This document shows positions 1-5,263 of a stretch of 5,263 nucleotides of DNA, piece after piece (within the stretch, counting starts at the first letter, position 1; every line of letters begins with the position of its first letter). The DNA is from Bifidobacterium breve. Its GTDB lineage: Bacteria; Actinomycetota; Actinomycetes; S36-B12. The stretch is taken from contig CAMDKJ010000133.1 of the NCBI GenBank assembly GCA_945900705.1, forward strand, positions 1-5,263, read 5' to 3'. The notes beneath the pieces are model-generated. The model was not told where the DNA came from and did not search any database. It saw nothing but the letters and a program-made list of their open reading frames with translations. A program made the translations under genes and the position numbers.

Positions 1-1
1 G

Positions 2-283
2 CCCTTCAATACCCGTGACCTTTCCTCTAACGTACCCTGGCTCGCGATCCCGTCATTTGGTGAGTCCTGGCACAGCCTGCACCACGCAGACCCAACCTTG
101 GCTCGCCACGGGGTGCTCAAAGGCCAACTTGATATGAGCGCGCGGGCTATCCGCATCATGGAGTCAATGAAGATGGTCACCGATGTGCGCTGGCCCAAGC
201 CCCAGCGCATCGCCAACAAACTCAAAGACCCAGCAATGCGCCGCAGGGTCCGTGGATACGTCGAGCCAAGCGCTACGGAGTAA
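2..283 (+). CDS. Acyl-CoA (fatty acid) desaturase, C-terminal fragment
   Basis: C-terminal 93 residues of a membrane-bound, di-iron acyl-CoA desaturase; the start lies before the window. The frame is open from base 2 and ends at TAA 281-283. Visible residues 20-38 read GESWHSLHHADPTLARHGV. This contains the third histidine box (HxxHH, first His codon at 71-73), which ligates the di-iron centre in this family. The downstream GQLDMSARAI and DVRWP segments are typical of actinobacterial stearoyl-CoA delta-9 desaturase-like proteins (DesA3 type). By family knowledge the enzyme inserts a cis double bond into saturated acyl-CoA at the cytoplasmic face of the membrane, using an electron donor protein. 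The tail after DVRWP is basic and ends in a short hydrophilic stretch. The TTG at 98 is internal, not a start, because the conserved histidine box precedes it. A TetR regulator follows after 3 bases, so the two are probably one operon. The family is secure; regiospecificity cannot be told from this fragment. Confidence 0.9.
   Translation, partial: PFNTRDLSSNVPWLAIPSFGESWHSLHHADPTLARHGVLKGQLDMSARAIRIMESMKMVTDVRWPKPQRIANKLKDPAMRRRVRGYVEPSATE
277..280 (+). promoter_or_regulatory. Ribosome binding site of the TetR gene, inside the desaturase end
   Basis: GGAG lies 6 bases before ATG 287 and inside the last codons of the desaturase. The in-frame ATG at 296 would be 15 bases away, so this site favours 287. 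Ribosomes ending on the desaturase stop at the start of the regulator, which suggests translational coupling. Confidence 0.6.
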
Positions 284-286
284 TGA

Positions 287-988
287 ATGGTGCCAATGAT
301 CAACGAAGTTGATAACGTCACCGAACTGCCCTTAGCTAAACGCCGTGAGGTTCGGCGGCCCCCGCGCACCCGCGAGAGAGTGCGGATGAGTGGCCAAGAA
401 CGTCGCGAGCAACTGCTAGATGTCGGGCGCAAGCTTTTCGCCGAAAAGGGCTTCGATGCTGTCACCGTTGAAGAGATTGCCGCTAAAGCCGACGTCTCGA
501 AGCCCGTTGTCTACGAACACTTCGGTGGCAAAGAGGGTCTGTACGCCGTAGTTGTCGATCGCGAGATGAATCACCTGCTAGCAGCGATCAGTGACACCTT
601 GACCGGCGGCAACGCTCGGGTGTTGGTTGAACAAGCGGCTTTGGCGCTTTTCGATTACATCGATGAATACCCAGATGGCTTTCGGATCTTGGTCCGTGAT
701 TCGCCCGTCTCGCAACAGACCGGGTCATTCGCCAGTTTGATAATCGATGTTGCGGCGCAAGTCGAGCACCTGCTGGCGGCCGAGTTCGCCGCGCACCGAA
801 TCAATACCAAGTTGGCCCCCATGTACTCGCAAATGCTGGTTGGCATGGTGGCCCTAACCGGCCAGTGGTGGCTCGATGTGCGCAAGCCCAAGAAAGACGA
901 AGTCGTCGCTCACCTGGTGAATTTGGCCTGGAGTGGCCTCGAAAACCTCGACGCCAAGCCTCGGCTGATCACCAAACGCGACCGCTAA
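287..988 (+). CDS. TetR/AcrR-family transcriptional regulator, FasR-like
   Basis: A 233-residue one-component DNA-binding regulator. Residues 1-35 form an arginine-rich, probably flexible tail. Residues 36-82 are the TetR_N domain: helix 1 (RREQLLDVGRKLFAEKGFD), then the helix-turn-helix TVEEIAAKADVSKPVVYEHF at 60-79. Residues 90-222 are the helical ligand/dimer domain, with a C-terminal ...GQWWLDVRKP...LVNLAWSGL segment. The basic tail, this WWLD-KP segment and the overall length (about 228 residues in the mycobacterial protein) resemble FasR (Rv3208), which binds long-chain acyl-CoA and controls fatty acid synthase genes. This resemblance is from memory and is inference. Lying directly behind an acyl-CoA desaturase supports a role in lipid homeostasis, comparable in logic to DesT of Pseudomonas. 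The start ATG 287 has GGAG 6 bases upstream; ATG 386 (residue 34) is a possible shorter start that keeps the whole HTH. Family very sure, FasR orthology unproven. Confidence 0.92.
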   Translation: MVPMINEVDNVTELPLAKRREVRRPPRTRERVRMSGQERREQLLDVGRKLFAEKGFDAVTVEEIAAKADVSKPVVYEHFGGKEGLYAVVVDREMNHLLAAISDTLTGGNARVLVEQAALALFDYIDEYPDGFRILVRDSPVSQQTGSFASLIIDVAAQVEHLLAAEFAAHRINTKLAPMYSQMLVGMVALTGQWWLDVRKPKKDEVVAHLVNLAWSGLENLDAKPRLITKRDR

Positions 989-1015
989 GAATCTCGACGT
1001 CAAGATTCTTGACGT
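987..1015 (+). promoter_or_regulatory. Compound palindromic operator upstream of the MarR gene
   Basis: Two overlapping palindromes are visible. The first, 987-1010, has 11 of 12 base pairs symmetric about 998/999; its core at 990-1007 is AATCTCGACGTCAAGATT, with the only mismatch at 995/1002. The second, 997-1015, is a perfect 19-base palindrome with 9-base arms ACGTCAAGA and TCTTGACGT around T1006. They share the middle half-site TCAAGATT. The TCTTGA-TCAAGA half-site pattern is like known MarR-family operators. The site sits 11 bases before the MarR start codon, where a repressor would block its own transcription. The left arm begins inside the stop codon of the TetR gene. Inference: autoregulatory operator, perhaps for two dimers side by side. 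No T-run follows, so a terminator is unlikely. Confidence 0.7.
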
Positions 1016-1026
1016 AGGCTCAGGCC

Positions 1027-1527
1027 ATGAGCGGCGCCCGGCATGACGAAGTTGACCGCCTGGTCAGCGCTTGGCATCGCGAGCGACCCGATCTAGATAT
1101 TTCGCCCCTTGAAGTTTTGTCTCGGGTCTCTCGGTTGGCTCGACACTTGGATTTGGCTCGACGCGCAGCGTTCAATGAACATCAACTCGAGCCTTGGGAG
1201 TTCGATGTGCTCGCCGCACTTCGGCGCGCTGGCGATCCGTATGCGCTCTCCCCCGGCCAACTCGGGGCGCAGGCAATGGTCACCAGTGGCACCGTAACTA
1301 ATCGAGTTGATCGCCTGGAAGCCCGTGGGTTTGTCAGGCGCGAACGTGAGCCCAATGATCGCCGCGGAGTACGCGTTGTACTCACCACAACCGGACAAAA
1401 GACAGTTGACGGTGCACTCACCGATCTCTTGGACCGAGAGCGCGATCTACTAGTTGGCTTAAGCGCTGATGAGCAGCAGCAACTTGCCAATCTGCTGCGC
1501 TCGCTTTCCTATGAATTCGACTCGTAG
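1027..1527 (+). CDS. MarR-family transcriptional regulator, UrtR/PecS-like
   Basis: A 166-residue winged-helix repressor. An extra N-terminal helix (about residues 6-20, with W16 before ERPDLD) precedes the dimer helix (26-50). The winged HTH follows: LSPGQLGAQAMVTSGTVTNR at 74-93, recognition helix about 86-98, and the wing with NDRRGVRV at 110-117. A C-terminal dimer helix pair covers about 124-163. The tryptophan-bearing extra helix, and the WEFDVLAALRR stretch at 57-67 with Asp60 and Arg67, match the pattern of the urate-responsive MarR subfamily (HucR, MftR, PecS, TamR). Those proteins release DNA on binding urate or similar small ligands, often linked to oxidative stress. The ligand here is not shown by the sequence. 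ATG 1027 has only a weak AGG (1016-1018) 8 bases upstream. It may be co-transcribed with the TetR gene or driven by a promoter near the palindromes at 987-1015. No target gene other than itself is evident in the window. Confidence 0.92.
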   Translation: MSGARHDEVDRLVSAWHRERPDLDISPLEVLSRVSRLARHLDLARRAAFNEHQLEPWEFDVLAALRRAGDPYALSPGQLGAQAMVTSGTVTNRVDRLEARGFVRREREPNDRRGVRVVLTTTGQKTVDGALTDLLDRERDLLVGLSADEQQQLANLLRSLSYEFDS

Positions 1528-1532
1528 TACCC

Positions 1533-1563
1533 AATCGCCCCCGTTGAGTGGCGATTTGTTGTT
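1533..1563 (+). terminator. Probable intrinsic terminator after the MarR gene
   Basis: A perfect 7-bp stem, AATCGCC (1533-1539) with GGCGATT (1550-1556) around a 10-base loop, is followed by TGTTGTT. It begins 5 bases after the TAG of the MarR gene. On the minus strand the bases after the stem are G-rich rather than T-rich, so it should act mainly on plus-strand transcripts. The T-tract is broken by G residues, so efficiency is uncertain. It separates the convergent MarR and ispE genes. Confidence 0.55.
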
Positions 1564-2474
1564 CAAGCCACGATGCGCGCACCGGGTACCGCGCCGGTGG
1601 CCCGTCTAACGGTTCGACATACCCCTGCCGATGTCAGCCCAACCGCTAAGTCCAAAGCCTGTTCTTCATCGGCCGCCAAAAACGCACAGGTTGGGCCACT
1701 TCCAGAGACAATCGCGCCTAATGCTCCATAGCTCTCGCCAACTTCGAGTACCTGGGAAAGCACCGGCCGCAGTGAAATTGCAGCAGCTTGTAGGTCATTT
1801 TGCAATGTTGCACCCAGCGCAAATGCATCTCCAGCACGCAGGGCCTGCATCATCGCAGGTGAGACCACCGGGTCGGTGGTAACTCTCGTACCGCGGAGGC
1901 GATCACACTCGGCGTAAACGTCAGGAGTTGATAAGCCCTTTTCGGCGAACGCGAATACCCATTCAAAGACTCCACGAGATAGTGCCGATAGCAATTGTTC
2001 GCCCCGCCCGGTACCAATCGCTGTGCCACCATGTAGTGCAAAAGGTACGTCGGAGCCAAGTCGCCCTGCCAACACCATTAATTCCTCGCGGGTAAATCCA
2101 AGTTGCCACAGCGAATCACAGGCAATCAGCGCACCCGCCGCATCTGCGCTGCCACCAGCCATGCCACCGGCGACCGGGATACCTTTATGCAGATGCAATT
2201 CGACATCCGCTGAAACACCGGCATGCGCAGCCAACAACAGCGCTGCCCGCCAGGCCAAATTTGTTTCATCAAGTGGTAACTCGCCAGCGCCCTCGCCCGA
2301 AATCGTCAAAGTGACACCCGCGCCAGGTGCGACCTGGCGTGCTCGCACGTCATCAAACAAACTGACAGCGTGAAATACCGTCGCCAACTCGTGAAAACCA
2401 TCAGGGCGTTTGGGGCCGACACCGAGTTGGAGGTTGACCTTCGCCGGCACTCGAACCGTCACTGTCGCGCCCAC
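1563..2474 (-). CDS. ispE: 4-diphosphocytidyl-2-C-methyl-D-erythritol kinase (IspE)
   Basis: Cytoplasmic GHMP-family kinase that phosphorylates the 2-hydroxyl of CDP-methylerythritol with ATP in the MEP route to isoprenoids. From the start chosen here it has 303 residues, normal for actinobacteria. Visible motifs: PAKVNL at 10-15 with the substrate lysine K12; PDGFHEL at 24-30; the ATP-binding glycine loop PVAGGMAGGSADAAGAL at 100-116; SDVPF at 141-145 with the presumed catalytic D142; GRGE at 156-159; and GHMP motif 3, SGSGP at 257-261. F27 stands where the family usually has tyrosine (Y25 in E. coli stacks on the cytosine), so an aromatic ring is kept. The start is taken as GTG 2474 because AAAGGGGAG lies 6 bases before it and the N-terminus then matches the family. 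ATG 2492 would add 6 residues but has only a weak site. It is the last gene of the minus-strand operon, 27 bases after rsmA. Confidence 0.96.
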   Translation of the reverse strand: MGATVTVRVPAKVNLQLGVGPKRPDGFHELATVFHAVSLFDDVRARQVAPGAGVTLTISGEGAGELPLDETNLAWRAALLLAAHAGVSADVELHLHKGIPVAGGMAGGSADAAGALIACDSLWQLGFTREELMVLAGRLGSDVPFALHGGTAIGTGRGEQLLSALSRGVFEWVFAFAEKGLSTPDVYAECDRLRGTRVTTDPVVSPAMMQALRAGDAFALGATLQNDLQAAAISLRPVLSQVLEVGESYGALGAIVSGSGPTCAFLAADEEQALDLAVGLTSAGVCRTVRRATGAVPGARIVA

Positions 2475-2480
2475 GTGATG

Positions 2481-2489
2481 CTCCCCTTT
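2481..2489 (-). promoter_or_regulatory. Strong Shine-Dalgarno site that decides the ispE start
   Basis: Read on the minus strand the site is AAAGGGGAG, ending 6 bases before GTG 2474. It would lie inside the coding region if ATG 2492 were used. This is the best ribosome-binding sequence in the window and argues for the GTG start. Confidence 0.65.
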
Positions 2490-2501
2490 CATGGCTTCAG
2501 G

Positions 2502-3374
2502 TTAAGTGTTGCGAGCCGATTGAGCACTTTGGCCGAGGGCATCGGCTAGCCGCGCAAATTCGGCCACGGCAAGGGCCTCGCCGCGCGCACCTGGATCGAT
2601 GCCCGCCGCCACCAAGGCCAACTCGGACAATGCTGGGGAACCAGCGAATTGTGAAAGTGCAGCGCGCAGGGATTTACGACGCTGCGCGAATGCCGCATCA
2701 ATGACCGCAAAAACTTCAGCCCTTGATGAGTTGCACTTGGGCGGTTCATGGCAAGTAATTCGCACCAGACCAGAATCGACATTGGGTTCGGGCCAGAAAA
2801 CCTTCGGGCCGACATTGCCAGCAGCCTGCGGGTCTCCGAACCAGCGAATTTTGACACTCGGCACTCCGTAGGTGCGTGATCCAGGGCCCGCAACCAATCG
2901 ATCGGCAACCTCTTTTTGCACCATAACTAATATCGAACGCAGGGACGGCAGAGTCCGAAGCAAATGCAGTAGGACGGGTACCGAAACGTTGTAGGGCAGA
3001 TTTGCCACCAAGGCATCGGGTTCGAAATCTAATTCGCGCAGGGTCAGTGCATCGCCATGGATCACGGTCAACGAGCTTGCACTCTCAGGTAGATGCGCCT
3101 GCACCGTCAAGGGCAATTGTTCGGCGAGCACCTTGTCTATTTCGACGGCAACGACCTTCGCCCCTTGCTCGAGGAGTGCGAGTGTCAAACTCCCCAAACC
3201 TGGACCTACTTCGAGAACTTTAGAAGTAGACGTAATGCCAGCCAGCCGCACAATGCGCTGAACCGTATTTGGATCGATGACGAAGTTCTGGCCAAGTTTC
3301 TTGGTTGGCCTTATCCCCAACTGCTCGGCTAGCTCGCGAATCTCACGGGCGCCCAGCAGGGGGCTACCAGACAC
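2502..3374 (-). CDS. rsmA: 16S rRNA (adenine1518-N6/adenine1519-N6)-dimethyltransferase RsmA/KsgA
   Basis: S-adenosylmethionine-dependent enzyme that dimethylates two adjacent adenines in the helix-45 loop of 16S rRNA late in 30S assembly; its loss classically gives kasugamycin resistance. With the start at GTG 3374 it has 290 residues. Motifs in order: KKLGQNFVID at 25-34; SAM motif I EVGPGLG at 55-61; acidic motif II VEID at 77-80; catalytic motif IV NLPYN at 125-129; QKEVADRL at 153-160; VFWPEPNVDS at 192-201; and FAQRRKSLR at 229-237 in the C-terminal RNA-contacting domain. The frame stays open up to GTG 3431, adding 19 residues, but that would overlap tatD by 68 bases and gives an unconserved, low-complexity leader. 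GTG 3374 overlaps tatD by 11 bases and yields the usual short lead before PLLGAREI. Neither start has a strong ribosome site, so expression probably depends on coupling to tatD. Function is sure, start only moderately so. Confidence 0.96.
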   Translation of the reverse strand: MSGSPLLGAREIRELAEQLGIRPTKKLGQNFVIDPNTVQRIVRLAGITSTSKVLEVGPGLGSLTLALLEQGAKVVAVEIDKVLAEQLPLTVQAHLPESASSLTVIHGDALTLRELDFEPDALVANLPYNVSVPVLLHLLRTLPSLRSILVMVQKEVADRLVAGPGSRTYGVPSVKIRWFGDPQAAGNVGPKVFWPEPNVDSGLVRITCHEPPKCNSSRAEVFAVIDAAFAQRRKSLRAALSQFAGSPALSELALVAAGIDPGARGEALAVAEFARLADALGQSAQSARNT

Positions 3375-4218
3375 CGAAGACCCGGTGGGTGTTTTCCCAA
3401 AGCTGCCGAGCCATGGTGCTTTCGTCAACACCGCGCACTTCAGCCATCCGGCGCACCGTCAAGGGCATCAAATATGAGCCATTCGGCTTACCGCGGTATG
3501 GCATCGGAGTCAGGTAAGGCGAATCTGTCTCTACCAGCACTAGGTCATCGGGTACCACCCGCAGTGCCTCTCGCAAAACATCTGCATTCTTAAAGGTAAT
3601 AACGCCAGCGAAAGACATATACCAACCGCGCTCAGCGCAGTAGCTCGCCATCTTCGCATCCCCGCTGAAACAGTGGAAAATAACTCTCGCGGGAGCACCA
3701 GCAGATTCGAGAACCGCAATCACATCATCATGGGAATCCCGATCGTGGATAACCAACACCTTGTTCAACCTTTTCGCCAAGTCGATGTGCCACCTGAAGG
3801 ACTCCTGTTGCACTATCCGCAAATCACCTTCGGTGCGGTAATAGTCAAGGCCGGTCTCGCCAACCGCCCTTACTACGTCCAGGGCGGCTAACTCTTCAAT
3901 CGCGGCGTAGGCATCATCCAACCCACCTTGGCCCTGATCGGCAAATATCCGGGGGGCTTCGTTCGGGTGTAATGCCACGCCGGCGATGACATCGGGATGG
4001 CCTGCGGCGATTTCAACCGACCAACGAGCGGCTTCAACATTGCAGCCGATCTGCACGACTTTGGTAACTCCTACCGAGGCCGCGAGCTTAAGCATTTCGG
4101 CTGGATCAGGTCTGGTGTCACCGTGCAATGAGCGATCGCGCACATCTAGGTGGCAATGGGAATCAATAACCGGTGATACCAAGGGCTCAGGTGCCAGCAC
4201 AGGCACAACTTCACCCAT
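3364..4218 (-). CDS. tatD: TatD-family metal-dependent hydrolase/deoxyribonuclease
   Basis: Amidohydrolase-fold (TIM barrel) enzyme of the TatD family. Characterised members are metal-dependent DNases with 3'-exonuclease activity, implicated in DNA repair or degradation; the exact physiological substrate is uncertain. It has 284 residues from the chosen start. Metal and active-site residues are all visible: HxH in DSHCHLD (H21, H23), E121 in VGETGLDYYR, H158 in VIHDRDSHDD, H182 in FHCFSG, and D232 in ETDSPYLTP; N276 opens the common NTHRVFG end. ATG 4218 starts 2 bases after the metG stop, with GGAAGAGG (4236-4229) 10 bases upstream. The open frame extends to 4296, but those 26 extra residues lie inside metG, are basic and do not resemble the family, so they are left out. 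The 3' end overlaps rsmA by 11 bases. The metG-tatD linkage is common in bacteria, and the gene belongs to the same minus-strand operon. Confidence 0.95.
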   Translation of the reverse strand: MGEVVPVLAPEPLVSPVIDSHCHLDVRDRSLHGDTRPDPAEMLKLAASVGVTKVVQIGCNVEAARWSVEIAAGHPDVIAGVALHPNEAPRIFADQGQGGLDDAYAAIEELAALDVVRAVGETGLDYYRTEGDLRIVQQESFRWHIDLAKRLNKVLVIHDRDSHDDVIAVLESAGAPARVIFHCFSGDAKMASYCAERGWYMSFAGVITFKNADVLREALRVVPDDLVLVETDSPYLTPMPYRGKPNGSYLMPLTVRRMAEVRGVDESTMARQLWENTHRVFGVW

Positions 4219-4220
4219 CT

Positions 4221-5263
4221 TCAGGGGGCCTCTTCCAGTCGCGGAAATAGCGAGTCGCCTTTGGTCACCGATGCGCCGACCGGAAGTTGCCCCCATACCG
4301 CAACACCATCGATGCGTTGCTCAGCTAAAGCGCCCAGCCCATTTCCCCCTGACCCATCGGCACCTGACCCATCGGCACCCAGTTGCCCCCATAAATCCTG
4401 CATTTTTTTCGGCATTAATGGGTTGTAGAGCACCGCGATCGCGCGCAGTGATTCACAGATCGTGTAGAGCACTGTCTCAAGGCGCGCCCTACTAGCGGGA
4501 TCCTTCGCCAACACCCAAGGCTCCTGCTCGGTGACATACCCGTTGACCGCCTCGATGAACTCTTTGACGGCGGTGATGCCGGTGGAGAAGTCAAGGGCCA
4601 CCATCGCGGCATCGGCGTTAGCCGCAGTCGCGACCAGCAGCTCTTTTAGGGCTCGTTCTGCTTCCCCCTCGGCGGTAGCGGCCGGCAAGACACCTTCGCA
4701 ATAGCGTCCGACCATCGCGGTAGCGCGTGATGCCAAGTTACCTAAACCGTTTGCCAGTTCAGCTGTGTATCGAGCCGACATGTCTTCCCACGAAAATGAG
4801 CCGTCTTGACCAAAGGCGATTGCGCGCAAGAAGTAGTACCGGAAAGCATCGGAGCCGAAGTGATCGATTATCTGACTCGGCGCGATCCCGGTTAACTTGC
4901 TCTTGGACATCTTTTCGCCACCGACTAGGAGCCAGCCGTGCGCGAATACTTTGTGAGGTAACGGCGCCCCCGCTGCCATCAACATCGCCGGCCAGTAGAC
5001 CGCGTGGAAGCGCAGGATGTCTTTACCAACTAGGTGCACGTCGGCGGGCCAAGTATTGGCGTACTGCTCACCTTCGGGTGACGAAGGGTCAGTGCCGTAG
5101 CCAACCGCAGTTGCGTAATTCAACAACGCGTCGAACCAGACATAAATAACCTGGCTTGGTTCCCAGGGAACCGGGATACCCCAGGAAACACTCGAGCGAG
5201 ACATTGAAATATCAGCTAGCCCACCACGGATAAAAGACATCACCTCGTTGTAAGCACTTCGCG
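4221..5263 (-). CDS. metG: Methionyl-tRNA synthetase, C-terminal two thirds (5' end outside the window)
   Basis: Class I aminoacyl-tRNA synthetase that charges tRNA-Met with methionine in the cytoplasm. The reading frame is open to the right edge (codon ...RSAYNEVMSF), so GTG 5243 and ATG 5240 are internal; the HIGH motif and zinc insert lie outside. Visible: WGIPVPW and YVWFDALLNY of the catalytic core; HLVGKDILRFHAVYWPAML; the KMSKS loop exactly conserved (4899-4913); and an alpha-helical anticodon-binding domain. In that domain NLASR and EQEPWVLAK carry Asn, Arg and Trp equivalent to the E. coli anticodon-reading N391, R395 and W461. The protein ends soon after this domain with no extra EMAP-II-like tRNA-binding domain, as in short actinobacterial MetRS. 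Just before the C-terminus is a glycine/aspartate-rich linker with a repeated GADGS (see 4350-4379). It is the first visible gene of the operon; its promoter is not in the window. Confidence 0.97.
   Translation of the reverse strand, partial: RSAYNEVMSFIRGGLADISMSRSSVSWGIPVPWEPSQVIYVWFDALLNYATAVGYGTDPSSPEGEQYANTWPADVHLVGKDILRFHAVYWPAMLMAAGAPLPHKVFAHGWLLVGGEKMSKSKLTGIAPSQIIDHFGSDAFRYYFLRAIAFGQDGSFSWEDMSARYTAELANGLGNLASRATAMVGRYCEGVLPAATAEGEAERALKELLVATAANADAAMVALDFSTGITAVKEFIEAVNGYVTEQEPWVLAKDPASRARLETVLYTICESLRAIAVLYNPLMPKKMQDLWGQLGADGSGADGSGGNGLGALAEQRIDGVAVWGQLPVGASVTKGDSLFPRLEEAP
4350..4379 (-). repeat. Perfect 2 x 15-bp in-frame tandem repeat in the metG 3' end
   Basis: TGACCCATCGGCACC (plus-strand reading) occurs twice back to back, encoding GADGS-GADGS on the minus strand. 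The preceding 15 bases (4335-4349, encoding GGNGL) match the unit at 9 of 15 positions and may be a decayed third copy. It falls in a flexible linker between the anticodon-binding domain and the last C-terminal segment, where length changes are probably tolerated. Identity at the DNA level points to a recent slippage or duplication event. Confidence 0.85.

Noticed and set aside
987..1010. The palindrome as an intrinsic terminator of the TetR gene
   Set aside because: No T-run follows the stem, and the symmetry and half-site pattern fit a protein-binding operator better.
1009..1014. TTGACG as a -35 promoter element for the MarR gene
   Set aside because: A -10 element at the right distance would fall inside the coding region and no such sequence is present; the hexamer is explained by the palindrome.
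1182..1490. Minus-strand open frames opposite the MarR gene
   Set aside because: Serine/arginine-rich shadows of the well-supported MarR frame.
2546..2908. Second minus-strand frame of 120 residues inside rsmA
   Set aside because: It runs in another frame of the same strand through conserved RsmA motifs and resembles nothing recognisable.
4219..4296. N-terminal extension of tatD to 4296
   Set aside because: It would lie within the metG coding sequence and add a basic segment unlike TatD proteins; ATG 4218 directly behind the metG stop fits better.
3986..4495. A 169-residue plus-strand open frame antisense to tatD and the metG end
   Set aside because: It lies opposite two strongly conserved genes, has proline/serine/threonine-rich composition typical of an antisense shadow, and shows no recognisable domain.
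4727..5149. A 140-residue plus-strand open frame antisense to metG
   Set aside because: Arginine/serine-rich shadow frame opposite the KMSKS and anticodon-domain coding sequence; no family resemblance and no ribosome site worth noting.
5240..5243. GTG 5243 or ATG 5240 as the metG start
   Set aside because: The frame is open to the window edge and the preceding residues (YNEV) match MetRS; starting here would remove the HIGH half of the active site.
1..5263. CRISPR arrays, tRNA or rRNA genes, insertion sequences, phage or defence modules
   Set aside because: No regularly spaced repeats, cloverleaf-like segments, transposase motifs or terminal inverted repeats were seen; gene order and composition look like ordinary chromosome.

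Overview
The window looks like part of an actinomycete (Actinomycetota) chromosome. Base composition is moderately GC-rich rather than extreme. Every gene resembles actinobacterial versions, and metG-tatD-rsmA-ispE is the order conserved in that phylum. The lineage cannot be fixed from the sequence alone. It could be one of the less GC-rich aquatic actinobacteria, but that is inference.

Plus strand, left part (2-1527). The window opens inside the C-terminal end of an acyl-CoA desaturase that carries its last histidine box. Only three bases after its stop comes a TetR-family regulator resembling the mycobacterial fatty-acid regulator FasR. After 38 bases follows a MarR-family regulator with features of the urate-responsive (UrtR) subfamily. 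The gap between the two regulators holds a striking pair of overlapping palindromes, 987-1010 and 997-1015, that read as a MarR operator. A hairpin followed by a T-rich tract lies after the MarR gene, in the 35-base gap to the convergent gene.

Minus strand, right part (1563-5263). A compact housekeeping operon is read right to left: metG (methionyl-tRNA synthetase, 5' end outside the window), tatD (metal-dependent nuclease), rsmA/ksgA (16S rRNA adenine dimethyltransferase) and ispE (CDP-methylerythritol kinase of the MEP isoprenoid pathway). The genes are 2 bases apart, overlapping, or 27 bases apart, so co-transcription and partial translational coupling are likely. The resuscitation factor gene rpfB, which lies between tatD and ksgA in mycobacteria, is absent. 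Start codons of tatD, rsmA and ispE are chosen here from ribosome-binding sites, overlap and family N-termini, and differ from the longest open frames.

Nothing in the window points to a new defence, mobile or biosynthetic system. The points most worth a second look are the compound operator before the MarR gene, the tight desaturase-TetR coupling, and a perfect 15-bp in-frame duplication near the 3' end of metG. There is no gene-free stretch longer than about 40 bases.
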